From Alphaproteobacteria bacterium (GTDB lineage: Bacteria > Pseudomonadota > Alphaproteobacteria > Sphingomonadales > Emcibacteraceae), in the NCBI GenBank assembly GCA_013152755.1, contig JAADFR010000058.1, positions 1 to 34,400 of the forward strand: a stretch of DNA of 34,400 nt, read 5' to 3'. Position numbers and translations under genes: made by a program. Below, in pieces: positions 16,893 to 25,442 of the stretch. The number at the start of each line of letters is the position of its first letter. The stretch's first letter is position 1. Below the pieces are notes generated by a model. That model did no database searches, was not told the origin of the DNA, and saw nothing but the letters and a program-made list of their open reading frames with translations.

Positions 16893-17525
16893 TTATAAAA
16901 TTTCCAATTTGATCATTTCATCAATACCAGGAAAACTTGCGGGCAAAACTGTCGCAAATGAAGAACGCCGCTTACATCTCTCAAACCAGTTTTTTAACTT
17001 TCCATATGTCTTCCCAAGGGTCAGACCATAAACCAATGCAAGGGTGAATCGGGGAATGAGCGCGCAGTCGGCCACAGAAAAATCCGGACCGAAATAATCC
17101 TGATCCCCAAGCTGTAATGTGAGCATATCCAGTTCCGCCTGCCATGCTTTATCTATGGTATGTTGCAGGTCACCATCCGCTTTGCCGTCCCGAACCTGTT
17201 TGATATAGGGGAATAAAATTTTCCCCAGTCGATTATCGCTATAGCTGTGAATTTGACGGATTTTTGCCCTTTGCTCCGGTGTGCCCGTCATAAGGCTGGT
17301 CTCAGGAAATTTATCGGCCAGATATTCGACAATCACCGCAGATTCCCACAGCACCATATCCCCATCAATCAGCACCGGCACTGTACCATTAGGATTTAAG
17401 GCCACCACATCGGGATGTTTTTCGCCCAACTTTACCGAAATCTCCGACACCTCAACGCCCGCTTCCCGCAGGAAAAGGCGTACTTTCCAGCAAAAGGGGC
17501 AATCCGGGCGGTGATAGAGTTTCAT
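16893..17525 (-). CDS. Glutathione S-transferase family protein
   Basis: Cytosolic GST of 210 residues. The N-terminal thioredoxin-fold domain (about 1-78) begins MKLYHRPDCPFCWKV, with CPFC at 9-12 as in glutaredoxin-like and omega/beta GSTs, then NPNGTVPVLIDGD and WESAVIVEYLADKFP, the glutathione-binding segments. The helical domain carries FSVADCALIPR. It starts 10 bp after the HCCA-isomerase-like gene and is likely co-transcribed with it. The substrate is unknown; detoxification of reactive quinones or semialdehydes, or thiol maintenance, would suit the setting. Its last codons carry an enhancer-like box for the next operon. Confidence 0.92.
   Translation of the reverse strand: MKLYHRPDCPFCWKVRLFLREAGVEVSEISVKLGEKHPDVVALNPNGTVPVLIDGDMVLWESAVIVEYLADKFPETSLMTGTPEQRAKIRQIHSYSDNRLGKILFPYIKQVRDGKADGDLQHTIDKAWQAELDMLTLQLGDQDYFGPDFSVADCALIPRFTLALVYGLTLGKTYGKLKNWFERCKRRSSFATVLPASFPGIDEMIKLEIL
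16909..16924. promoter_or_regulatory. DmpR/XylR-type upstream activating sequence
   Basis: TTGATCATTTCATCAA keeps the TTGAT-N6-ATCAA core of DmpR/XylR enhancer sites and is centred about 173 bp upstream of the predicted start, the usual distance. It lies inside the 3' end of the GST gene. The AT-rich DNA between it and the promoter (16789-16908) could be bent, for instance by IHF, although no clear IHF match was identified. Confidence 0.65.
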
Positions 17526-17535
17526 GGCACGGCCC

Positions 17536-18141
17536 CTATATCTTCCGCAATCTTAAATCATGGAGATGATCTCTCAGGCTGTCTATGCGGTCATTGCCCC
17601 AGAAAATCTGATCATCCACCACAAAGGTTGGCACGCCGAACACGCCCTTGACCTGAGCCTCTGCCCAATTCAGCGCCATCTGTTTCAACAGGGCCTCATT
17701 ATTACAGGCCCGGCTGATGGCACCCCGGCCAAGGCCAATTTCTTCCCCTACTTCCAGTAAGACCTCAAGCTCGCCAATGTTGCGCCCTTCGGCCCATTCC
17801 TTGCGCATCACTTCCACCACAAAGGGTTGAAGCAGGCCTTCTTCCTCGGCCACCAGTGAAATGGCCCCGGCCAATGAAGGGTCCGTATCAATGGGCGGCG
17901 GAACAAAGGGAATGCCCATCTGCCGACAATGGCGGGAGACATCCTGACGCACCAATGGAATTTTGATTTTCGCCCGCTCCGGCGCAGACCGTCCGGACCA
18001 GCCCCCAAAGGGCTTCCAGATCATTTTGGTATGATAGTCCTCAAAAATGGCAAACATCCGTTTGGAGGCCAGATAGCAATAGGGGCTTCTGAAATTAAAG
18101 AACAGATTAATTTCTGCGGGAACCAGTGGGGTGCTTGTCAT
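17536..18141 (-). CDS. 2-hydroxychromene-2-carboxylate isomerase/kappa-GST family (DsbA-like)
   Basis: Protein of 201 residues in the DsbA-like HCCA isomerase/kappa-class GST family. The start is taken at the ATG at 18141 (AGGA 8 nt upstream); a longer frame would run through the terminator. Family features are FFNFRSPYCYLASKRM at the N-terminus (Cys22 where many members have Ser) and GVFGVPTFVVDDQIFWGNDR near the C-terminus. NahD acts in naphthalene breakdown, but no naphthalene genes are here, so a glutathione-linked isomerase or redox role is as likely. It is paired with the GST gene downstream. Confidence 0.88.
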   Translation of the reverse strand: MTSTPLVPAEINLFFNFRSPYCYLASKRMFAIFEDYHTKMIWKPFGGWSGRSAPERAKIKIPLVRQDVSRHCRQMGIPFVPPPIDTDPSLAGAISLVAEEEGLLQPFVVEVMRKEWAEGRNIGELEVLLEVGEEIGLGRGAISRACNNEALLKQMALNWAEAQVKGVFGVPTFVVDDQIFWGNDRIDSLRDHLHDLRLRKI

Positions 18142-18159
18142 TTTTGATGTCCTGTTGTT

Positions 18160-18193
18160 AAAAAAACCGGGGGCGGAAGAACCCAACCCCCGG
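18160..18193 (-). terminator. Intrinsic terminator after the DUF1329 gene
   Basis: On the minus strand CCGGGGG, a 13-nt loop and CCCCCGG are followed by seven T residues. The 7-bp all-G/C stem plus U tract is a textbook Rho-independent terminator, placed 16 bp after the DUF1329 stop and before the HCCA-isomerase-like start. Confidence 0.88.
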
Positions 18194-18209
18194 CAAGTGC
18201 AAAGGAACT

Positions 18210-19520
18210 TTATTTACCCGTCACGCGCATATTCTGTACGGTGAATTTCTTGCGCGGGCTGAGCTTGCTATCAATCTGGCCCTTGAACTGGCCCGTGGTG
18301 CAATGGGCACCCTGAACATCCAGCATCATGAAGGAATCATCGATGGATACTCCGGAGCCTTTGTTCTTGGCCAAGTGATAATCAGGATGGGCCTGACCAA
18401 TGATAAAGGTTTTCCACAGCTCACCCTTGCGGTCATAAATAACCGTCCGGGGCAAAGTGAAGGTTTCCGCATCCACATAATGAATCCGCTTGCTGATGGG
18501 ATGGTTCGGATCCACAGGAACCGATTCCAGCACATAAACCTTGCGCAACTGCCAGTCCACATTGGGGAAACAACCGCCCTTGCCCCCATACTCGACAAAC
18601 TGATAGCCATCGGACATTTTATATTCAGTGCTGAGTTCCTGCTCATTATGCTTATAGAAAGGCATCATGACATTTTTGGTGCCTTTATAGGTCCAGGTCA
18701 TATCGGAAATCCGGCCATTATAGCCTTCGAAATCTTCAATCATCAGGTCAGAGCCCAGGAAGCTGTCGGTGATCTGACCCGTGGCCAGCCGCCGCACCCG
18801 GCGCTGAAAGCCCAGATACAGCCACGCATTGTCCCGCTTCAGATCATCTTCATAACGATGGATCAACAACTGGGTATTCTTCACATCGAACGGTTCCAGA
18901 ACCTGCACATAAATCGCCCGGAACAGGTTGGCCGGATTTTTCGGCAGGTCGGGCAGGGGCTCATCATTCACCCGATGCTTTAGATTGAGGAAATGGAAGT
19001 TGAACTTCAACGTCCGCTCAACCTTGGCCGAATTCAGATCACGGAATTTCCAGTAGAAAGGATAAACCGCCCCGCTATCGCCCCAGTTATAGCCGTATTT
19101 ATAATTCCAGGCTAGTTTTTCACCGGCTTTGGGATCATCAAGACTTGGTTCCGCCGGAAAAGGACGGCCAGAGATAAAGCCTTTGATGTCACCGGTTTTA
19201 TCGCCCAGAACAGCCTTGTTCAGATTGGCTTTTGTGGCTTCGATATAGGCCTTGTTCAATTCAAAGGCCATGGTGTCGGTCACTTTCATTTCCGTCCAGC
19301 CATCCTTGATGAACTGATACATGCCTTCATCCAGAATATCCTTGAATTGCTCCACATTGGACTGGTTGATGGTCATGCCGCTTTTCAGACCTTCATGCTG
19401 TGGAACGGACGCCTTATAGGGATAAAAGGAATTTTCCACATCCTTCAGATCGGCGGCGGAAGCCGTGGAAACAATTCCCATAGCCACACCTGTTAACATA
19501 TATGTCAGTAATTTTCTCAT
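18210..19520 (-). CDS. DUF1329 envelope protein
   Basis: Exported protein of 436 residues. A signal peptide is evident (MRKLLTYMLT..., likely cleaved after ASA at residue 22). The rest matches the DUF1329 family, including the WNYKYGYNWGDSGA segment and aromatic-rich beta-strand regions. DUF1329 genes regularly sit beside DUF1302 genes in proteobacterial clusters for hydrophobic compounds, as here; the biochemical role is unknown, with outer-membrane or periplasmic handling of a lipid-like or aromatic substrate being the usual suggestion. It is the last gene before the terminator and follows DUF1302 by 26 bp. Confidence 0.9.
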   Translation of the reverse strand: MRKLLTYMLTGVAMGIVSTASAADLKDVENSFYPYKASVPQHEGLKSGMTINQSNVEQFKDILDEGMYQFIKDGWTEMKVTDTMAFELNKAYIEATKANLNKAVLGDKTGDIKGFISGRPFPAEPSLDDPKAGEKLAWNYKYGYNWGDSGAVYPFYWKFRDLNSAKVERTLKFNFHFLNLKHRVNDEPLPDLPKNPANLFRAIYVQVLEPFDVKNTQLLIHRYEDDLKRDNAWLYLGFQRRVRRLATGQITDSFLGSDLMIEDFEGYNGRISDMTWTYKGTKNVMMPFYKHNEQELSTEYKMSDGYQFVEYGGKGGCFPNVDWQLRKVYVLESVPVDPNHPISKRIHYVDAETFTLPRTVIYDRKGELWKTFIIGQAHPDYHLAKNKGSGVSIDDSFMMLDVQGAHCTTGQFKGQIDSKLSPRKKFTVQNMRVTGK

Positions 19521-19546
19521 TGTATAATCCTTCGTTAAATCAGTTC

Positions 19547-21523
19547 TTAGAAGCGATAGCGCAAAGTGACTTGAATTTCGTCTTCACGGCTGGCCATACC
19601 AATCGGCCCGGCCCGGAAACGTCCCAGTGGTTCAAACCCGCCAAGGCCTACAGAGCCAGCGGCAAAGGGGTTGGCGTGAAAAGGTGTCGCCGTAAACGGA
19701 CCCCAGGGGTTACAGGACCGGCAGTCATCAAACTTGCGCGGGCCTTTACCAAATTTAAAGTTGGCCGCCACAATCAGACGCCAGCTGTCACTGATCAACC
19801 AGTCCACAGACGGCGATATAACCGCCGATCCCGCCCGGAAGTCATAGGCAGACAGAATTTGTGGGCTGAGCCGGTTTTGCATGTACCAGCCCTTGAACAG
19901 GAACGTCATGATCCAGTTTGATTTCCAGTCCGGAATACCGGCCTTGGTAAAACCCGGAACGCCCGCCAATGTGGCCGGTGTATCTTGCAGCTCATGGTTC
20001 AGGATATGCTGACCAAATAACTGAGCCGACAAGAGGAAGGCTTTGTCCTTGTTCAGGAAGGGAATGAAGGTATCCCGGTCCCAACCGATGACATAACGAA
20101 CGACATCATTCTTGGAAAACAGCTCTGGCCGCAGGGTATTGGCAAATTCCTCACCGGTGGTATAGGCCGCTTCAACCCGGAAAACGGATTTGATGCTGTC
20201 AACATAGAAATCTGCAGACCCGCCAAACAGATGTATGCGCGGAAAGGCTATATCAAAGGCGATGAGATAAGGCCAGGGCTTTACCTCGCCGGTAAAGTTA
20301 TTCAGGGCCGCCGGTCCGGCGCTGCCGCCGCGCAATGACGGCAACTGACTTAGATAAGTCAGATAGTTCAGGGAGAAACCGACACCATTCTTGACGCCTT
20401 CAACCTTGAAGCCGATCTGGGTATTGCCAATTTTCCATTTTGGCATTTGAGCACTGCGGATACCAATGGACCCCGGCGCGAAGTCCGTGGCCGCAAGACC
20501 CGTGGTCCCCGGCACCGGAAGCCCGGCAAAGTTGGCCACAGTACAGCCATTATCCCAACAGTTTTTCATGCCGCGAAAGAAACCGCCCGCGCCAAGTATC
20601 TGATAAGGCGTACCGCCCTGACCCAGTGAATTGGGCCGGAATTTATCAAAATTCCACACCAGATTCAGGTTCAGGTCATCAAAGCTGCCCACGGCACCCA
20701 TACGATAATCCATATTCAATATCCATTGGGGAATCCGGATGTCTTCCAATTCGTCATAGATATTCTGGCGCGAGAAATCCACCGGATTGATCACATCCAG
20801 AACCCGGAACAGATCTGTACGGCCCCAGACGACTTGCTGGCGGCCCAGACGGATATTCAGCTCATGGCCATTTGAAAAAGGAATACTGCCATCAATATAA
20901 GCTTCACGCAGGAAATCCATACGGCTGTTAAATTCCGGAAAGCGCAGATTATCAAGGCTCAGGTCCAAATAGCCCGGAATACAACCGCGATTATCAATAT
21001 CGCAGGGACGAACCGGCACTCCGAAGGACACACCGCCCTGATCATTGGCATGGGAATCACTGCCCAGAACGATCAGCCCGCTGTTGGGGTTGGCCGCCGT
21101 ATCAAAGCCAAAGAAGAAAGCGCCTGTAGACACCAGACCACCGCCGTGCGGCACAGAGGGCGGGCCAGCGGAAAAGGTACTTTGCAGGTTGATCGCGCCG
21201 CCCGCATTGCGGCCAAAGTCACGCTTATTCAGGTCATAGACCCCGTCATAAGACCCGCGAAAAGTCACATTGAAAGACAATTCGGAAAAGGTGTTTCCTG
21301 TATTGAATTGCTTGACCAGTTCAAGCTGTACCGTGTTGCGGAATTTTACCAGCCCCACATCTTTACGCAGGAAAGTGGCATTTTCCAGAAAGCCGCTCCA
21401 TTCCAGCGTGCCGTCCGCAGACGTTCCGGCATAGGCGCCGGACAATCCGGTGACCGACAAAGCCGCCGCCATGGACAAGGCCGCAGCCTTTGATCCCAGT
21501 TTTAAATATTTTTTCTTAGTCAT
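19547..21523 (-). CDS. DUF1302 outer-membrane beta-barrel protein
   Basis: Protein of 658 residues with a signal peptide (MTKKKYLKLG..., cleavage near AYA at 32) and a C-terminal LRYRF ending in phenylalanine, the mark of BAM-inserted outer-membrane barrels. The body has many alternating strands and the DUF1302-type GRQQVVWGRTDLFRVLDVINPVD stretch (about 230-255). Likely a porin-like channel for a hydrophobic compound (inference). AGGGAGG precedes its ATG, the strongest ribosome binding site in the cassette. It lies 55 bp after the RND transporter gene. Confidence 0.92.
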   Translation of the reverse strand: MTKKKYLKLGSKAAALSMAAALSVTGLSGAYAGTSADGTLEWSGFLENATFLRKDVGLVKFRNTVQLELVKQFNTGNTFSELSFNVTFRGSYDGVYDLNKRDFGRNAGGAINLQSTFSAGPPSVPHGGGLVSTGAFFFGFDTAANPNSGLIVLGSDSHANDQGGVSFGVPVRPCDIDNRGCIPGYLDLSLDNLRFPEFNSRMDFLREAYIDGSIPFSNGHELNIRLGRQQVVWGRTDLFRVLDVINPVDFSRQNIYDELEDIRIPQWILNMDYRMGAVGSFDDLNLNLVWNFDKFRPNSLGQGGTPYQILGAGGFFRGMKNCWDNGCTVANFAGLPVPGTTGLAATDFAPGSIGIRSAQMPKWKIGNTQIGFKVEGVKNGVGFSLNYLTYLSQLPSLRGGSAGPAALNNFTGEVKPWPYLIAFDIAFPRIHLFGGSADFYVDSIKSVFRVEAAYTTGEEFANTLRPELFSKNDVVRYVIGWDRDTFIPFLNKDKAFLLSAQLFGQHILNHELQDTPATLAGVPGFTKAGIPDWKSNWIMTFLFKGWYMQNRLSPQILSAYDFRAGSAVISPSVDWLISDSWRLIVAANFKFGKGPRKFDDCRSCNPWGPFTATPFHANPFAAGSVGLGGFEPLGRFRAGPIGMASREDEIQVTLRYRF

Positions 21524-21578
21524 ATAGTCCTCCCTGTTATGGTTGTAACGAACTTATTTCGCTCCGAAATCGGAGCCA

Positions 21579-23969
21579 TCAAGCTGCCGACTTTGCGTGT
21601 TTTTCTTCAATCACGCCGTCAACAACTTCAATGTCAGTGATAAATTTTGGTTTAAAGATTGTGATCCAGCTGGGCACCACGAACAGCGCCGCCGCCATGT
21701 TAAAGACCAGCATCACAACCAGAAGCAGAGCCGCATCGGACTGGAAACGCAAGTCCGACAGGAACACCCACATAATCACCCCAAGGATCAAGGCCCCTGC
21801 GGTTACACAGACCGCAAGGCCCGTGGTACTGATGGCGCGGATAACCGCTGCCTGAAGCGTATCGGTTTTGAGAATTTCTTCCCGGATACGGTCCATAATA
21901 TAAATAGAATAATCAATACCAACCCCGATCCCGACCGCAATGATCGGCACCGTATTGACATTGATGCCAATTTTCATGAAACCCATATAGCCATAGCTGA
22001 GGATGGTCGCAAAAGACATGGCCAGAAACATCATCCAACCCGCATGAAACGATCCATAAAAGAAGGTCACGAACAGGAAAATCAGGAGTAGGACAGATGG
22101 CACAACGATGGCATTGGTTTTGAACACGGCCTCATTAATGGCCGCCGTAACGCCGATGATGCCCCCCGCCAGATGAAAGCTTAAGCCCTCCACCGTATCG
22201 CCCTTTTCCGCGATCCAGCTTTTGATCATATGAATGGCTCGGCGAATGGTCTCACCCTGATGGTTCTTGTAATAAAACACCATATTGGCGTCGGTTTCTT
22301 CCGGATTGACAAATTCCTTGAGCGCACCGGGGATCGGGCTAGAGGCCATATAGGCGAACATCAACCCGCCCACATAAAATTCATCGTGCGGCACCTGATA
22401 AAAACGCGGGTCATTGTTATGGAGCAGGCGATTAACCTGCTTCACCAGATCGGGCAGGCCCTTTGCCCCGCCCAATTCCGGGTCATCAAGCATATAATTC
22501 TGAAAATCTTCCAGCGCCTTAATCACTTCCGGTTTTTTCAAACCGCCCTTTTCCTCTGTTCGGGCGATGATATAAAGCTCCTCTGACCCGGGAAAGCTGG
22601 TGTTAATGGCGGTGGAGGACAGATTATAATCATGGTCGGGATAGAGCAGAGGACTGCCGGGTTCCGCCTCACCAATCTGAACTGACGAACTGAAATAACC
22701 GCCAATGGCAAACAAGCCAATCGTTGCGATCAATACGCGCCGCGCACTTTTAGGGTTGGCCACCAAGGCTCCAATCTTGGGCAGAAATCTCCGGATCCAG
22801 CCATGGCGGATTTCCGCCCGCTTTGGCTGTGGTAAAATCGACAGCAACATGGGCACTAAAATCAGCACATTCAGGATCACACATATGGCCCACAAGGACG
22901 CATAATAGGATAATTTGGTATTAATGGGTATCGAACCCAGCGAAATCAGCAACAGACCCACCGCGTCCGATATAACCCCCAGTGATCCGGGGCGGAACAG
23001 ACTATCAAAGGTGGTGCGCGCCGCCTGACGGCCACTGCCGCATTTGACGAACTCATCATAATAACGTTCCACAAGCTGAATACCGTGGGACATGGCCCGC
23101 GCCGAGATCAGGAAGGGGATCACTAAGGTCAGCGGATCAAGGTTATAGCCCAGCAATGACAAAATCCCGATGCCCCATATTGACGATATGGCAATACCCA
23201 TCATGGGGATCAACACCCCATATAGCCGCCGGAAATATATCAGCAACAGGGCGAACATAAAGACGATGGTGAACATGAAAATCTGAATGATCTGCTGAAT
23301 ATAGGTATAGACCCAGCCAACCAGCATGGGCTGTCCGGTCACATGGATTTTAACCCCCGGCACCTGCTCCTTGGCCCGGAAAGCCTGAATCTCGTTAAAG
23401 GTCTTTTCATAATCCAGCGCCCCCTCATTAAGCTGTCCCTTGATCAGGGCAGACTTCAGGTCAGGCGACACCATCAGGCCATAAACCCGCGGATTGGCCA
23501 AAACCGCATCCCGCATCTCGGCCATTTCAGCATCGCTCAAAATGGGCTTTTTGGTCGGATCATAATAGGGCTCTGAAACAATGGAGCCTTCCTCGGACAG
23601 CCATGTCTTGCGGGACGTGCGGTGGGTAAGGCTGGTCACCAGGTTATGGTTGATCGCCGGCAGGCTGTCCACATCCTGTGTCAGACGATGAATAAGGGCC
23701 AGAATATCATTATTAAAGATAGTCCCCTCTTCCACCTCAACCCCGACAATCACCACATTGGCCCCGCCAAATGTATCGCGGATCTCGTTATGAAGCTGAA
23801 TATAGGGATGTTCCTGCGGCAAGAGGTCGGCGAAGTCGGAATACATTTTAACGCCCGGGATCTGCGCGGCAAAAAAGATGGTAATGACCAGCATTAATCC
23901 CAAAAAAAGCTTCGGGTAAGCAAATAGATGGTCATCTATACCTTTAAGAAAATGGGTGAATTTCGACAT
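21579..23969 (-). CDS. RND-superfamily (MMPL-type) transporter
   Basis: Inner-membrane transporter of 796 residues with the RND layout: one N-terminal membrane helix, a large periplasmic loop starting with YSDFADLLPQEHPY, a group of helices, then the same pattern repeated. The second membrane block holds GIGVGIDYSIYIMDRIREE, typical of MMPL/HAE3-type exporters. It is about 250 residues shorter than drug-efflux AcrB-type pumps, fitting the MMPL class. Its neighbours (YCF48-like lipoprotein, DUF1302, DUF1329) form a recurring envelope cassette thought to move lipids or hydrophobic molecules between membranes; the substrate and direction are not known. Confidence 0.93.
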   Translation of the reverse strand: MSKFTHFLKGIDDHLFAYPKLFLGLMLVITIFFAAQIPGVKMYSDFADLLPQEHPYIQLHNEIRDTFGGANVVIVGVEVEEGTIFNNDILALIHRLTQDVDSLPAINHNLVTSLTHRTSRKTWLSEEGSIVSEPYYDPTKKPILSDAEMAEMRDAVLANPRVYGLMVSPDLKSALIKGQLNEGALDYEKTFNEIQAFRAKEQVPGVKIHVTGQPMLVGWVYTYIQQIIQIFMFTIVFMFALLLIYFRRLYGVLIPMMGIAISSIWGIGILSLLGYNLDPLTLVIPFLISARAMSHGIQLVERYYDEFVKCGSGRQAARTTFDSLFRPGSLGVISDAVGLLLISLGSIPINTKLSYYASLWAICVILNVLILVPMLLSILPQPKRAEIRHGWIRRFLPKIGALVANPKSARRVLIATIGLFAIGGYFSSSVQIGEAEPGSPLLYPDHDYNLSSTAINTSFPGSEELYIIARTEEKGGLKKPEVIKALEDFQNYMLDDPELGGAKGLPDLVKQVNRLLHNNDPRFYQVPHDEFYVGGLMFAYMASSPIPGALKEFVNPEETDANMVFYYKNHQGETIRRAIHMIKSWIAEKGDTVEGLSFHLAGGIIGVTAAINEAVFKTNAIVVPSVLLLIFLFVTFFYGSFHAGWMMFLAMSFATILSYGYMGFMKIGINVNTVPIIAVGIGVGIDYSIYIMDRIREEILKTDTLQAAVIRAISTTGLAVCVTAGALILGVIMWVFLSDLRFQSDAALLLVVMLVFNMAAALFVVPSWITIFKPKFITDIEVVDGVIEEKHAKSAA

Positions 23970-24024
23970 TTACAAAGTCCCTAAATACTATATATGATTT
24001 ATTCTTTTACCGTTCTCAGGCGTT

Positions 24025-25014
24025 CTAATTCTTGAGGTCCTGCGGGCTGAGCATCCGCACCAAGCCGCCGCCGCCCGCCACCAGAAGCTTGCCATCCGCC
24101 ATGGGCAAAAGAGCCCGCAGATAGCCAAAACCCAGTTTGGTATCAACCGGTTTCCACGCGTTGCCCGTAAGAACAAGGATTGTCCCCTGCTCCCCCACGG
24201 CATAGGTTTCTCCATTCACCACACAAATGTTATAGATCGGCGCCTTGGTGCCTGTTTCCTGACGCTGCCAGTTGCGGCCGCCGTCTGTTGTATGAAAGAT
24301 AATGCCCTGAAGTCCGCCAACCCAGCCTTCGTCAGCAGAAGCGAAATAGGACGCCATGGGATAAAATTCATTGGGAATTGCCCCGCCCATCTCCCAGCTC
24401 TTGCCGCCATCACCGGTTTGATAAACTGTCCCGAACTCTCCGGTTACGATAGCCCGGTCACGATCAATGAATTGTATGCGGCTGAACATGGCATCTTCTG
24501 CGATGGATTTATCGGCCCAGCTTTCACCACCGTCACGGCTTTCCATAATCAGGGTGAAGCTGCCCACAACCCAAAGGGTGCCATTTTGATCACAGGTGAG
24601 GTCCAGAACATCCTCTTCGGTCGGGATCGCCTTTGATGTCCAGTTTTCCGCATTAAGGTCTGAGAACCAGACCTTTCGATCCGCATCAAGCGCCACAAAA
24701 CGCCCATCAGGGCAAACATCAATATCAACCAATGTGGGATAGGATACAGCAGTATTACCGGGTAGCGTTTGCCGGTTCCAGCTTTCGCCAATATCATGAG
24801 AGATCAACATAACCCCACGATTACCAACAATGACCATGGCTCTGTCTGATTTCGCCGCAGCCTGATATTGGTCATAGCGGGCCTGTGGTTTGGTCTTGGA
24901 CTCTGTCACACCCGACAGATCCAGTTTCGCCTCACATCCCGTGACCAACAGCATAAGCCCGATCAGTGAAAGCACATGAATCTTCCGATTCCCAAAAGTT
25001 AATCCTGCAAACAA
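24025..25014 (-). CDS. YCF48/BNR-repeat lipoprotein
   Basis: Predicted lipoprotein with a beta-propeller. The frame starts with TTG at 25014, preceded by GGGAG, and gives an n-region with Arg and Lys, a hydrophobic stretch and the lipobox LVTGC (Cys27). A GTG at 24975 with GGAAG upstream is an alternative start but would leave no positive n-region. The mature part has several YCF48/BNR-type blades with GESWNR, GGESWAD, GGKSWEM and GGRNWQR. YCF48-like proteins of this type accompany MMPL transporters and DUF1302/DUF1329 genes. It is the first gene of the cassette. Confidence 0.88.
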   Translation of the reverse strand: MFAGLTFGNRKIHVLSLIGLMLLVTGCEAKLDLSGVTESKTKPQARYDQYQAAAKSDRAMVIVGNRGVMLISHDIGESWNRQTLPGNTAVSYPTLVDIDVCPDGRFVALDADRKVWFSDLNAENWTSKAIPTEEDVLDLTCDQNGTLWVVGSFTLIMESRDGGESWADKSIAEDAMFSRIQFIDRDRAIVTGEFGTVYQTGDGGKSWEMGGAIPNEFYPMASYFASADEGWVGGLQGIIFHTTDGGRNWQRQETGTKAPIYNICVVNGETYAVGEQGTILVLTGNAWKPVDTKLGFGYLRALLPMADGKLLVAGGGGLVRMLSPQDLKN

Positions 25015-25087
25015 TTTCTATACTCCCATAGTCAATAGCGCCTGTTATTTGTGATCAATTTTTTTTCAGGCGTGTTGAGAGCATCAT

Positions 25088-25103
25088 TGCAAAAGCTATG
25101 CCA
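25088..25103 (-). promoter_or_regulatory. Sigma-54 promoter of the envelope cassette
   Basis: The minus strand reads TGGCAT-N5-TTGCA with GG and GC correctly spaced (GG at 25102-25101, GC at 25090-25089). Transcription would begin near 25077, about 60 nt before the TTG start of the YCF48-like gene. Confidence 0.78.
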
Positions 25104-25168
25104 AGAAATTTATTTCATATATAAAGCTTAATTTCTGGTTAAAAACGATTGTTTTACTTGTTAACCTT

Positions 25169-25184
25169 CTGATCGGTTTTTCAA
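25169..25184. promoter_or_regulatory. Weak DmpR-type enhancer candidate
   Basis: The minus strand reads TTGAAAAACCGATCAG, 8 of 10 positions of the TTGAT-N6-ATCAA core, centred about 100 bp upstream of the predicted sigma-54 start. It is degenerate and the distance is short, so it is a candidate only. Confidence 0.3.
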
Positions 25185-25442
25185 GGGTTTAAGCATGTTA
25201 TTGCTTCATACCAATGGCGAAACCTGATCTTGATAATGGATAAGAATAGAGGGCCATACAGAACTTCTCATATGATAAAATTCTAAAATATTTTATTTAT
25301 TAAATTGATTAAATCATAAAATTTTAAAAAATAAATCTTGTAATATTCTGTATTAAATGGCTTATTCTATGTATTAGAAACACATAAAATACGTAATTTT
25401 TTAGCATCCTGCCCAACAAGACAAATGGTGAAGGCCCCTAAC

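Larger units (their letters stand above)
25015..25442. other. 428-bp divergent intergenic region
   Basis: No gene is supported here. The left part holds the sigma-54 promoter of the envelope cassette (25088-25103) and a weak enhancer-like box at 25169-25184. The right part (about 25270-25410) is strongly A+T rich and should contain the promoter of the DmpR-type gene, with no convincing sigma-54 element on the plus strand. Confidence 0.7.

Noticed and set aside
25221-25240. Second enhancer box for the envelope cassette around TGATCTTGATAA
   Set aside because: Half-site spacing does not fit TTGAT-N6-ATCAA, so it was not listed as a site.
25300-25320. FNR-like site in the A+T-rich region (TTGATTAAATCATAA)
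   Set aside because: The half sites are 3 bp apart rather than 4 and the second is incomplete, in a region where such matches arise by chance.
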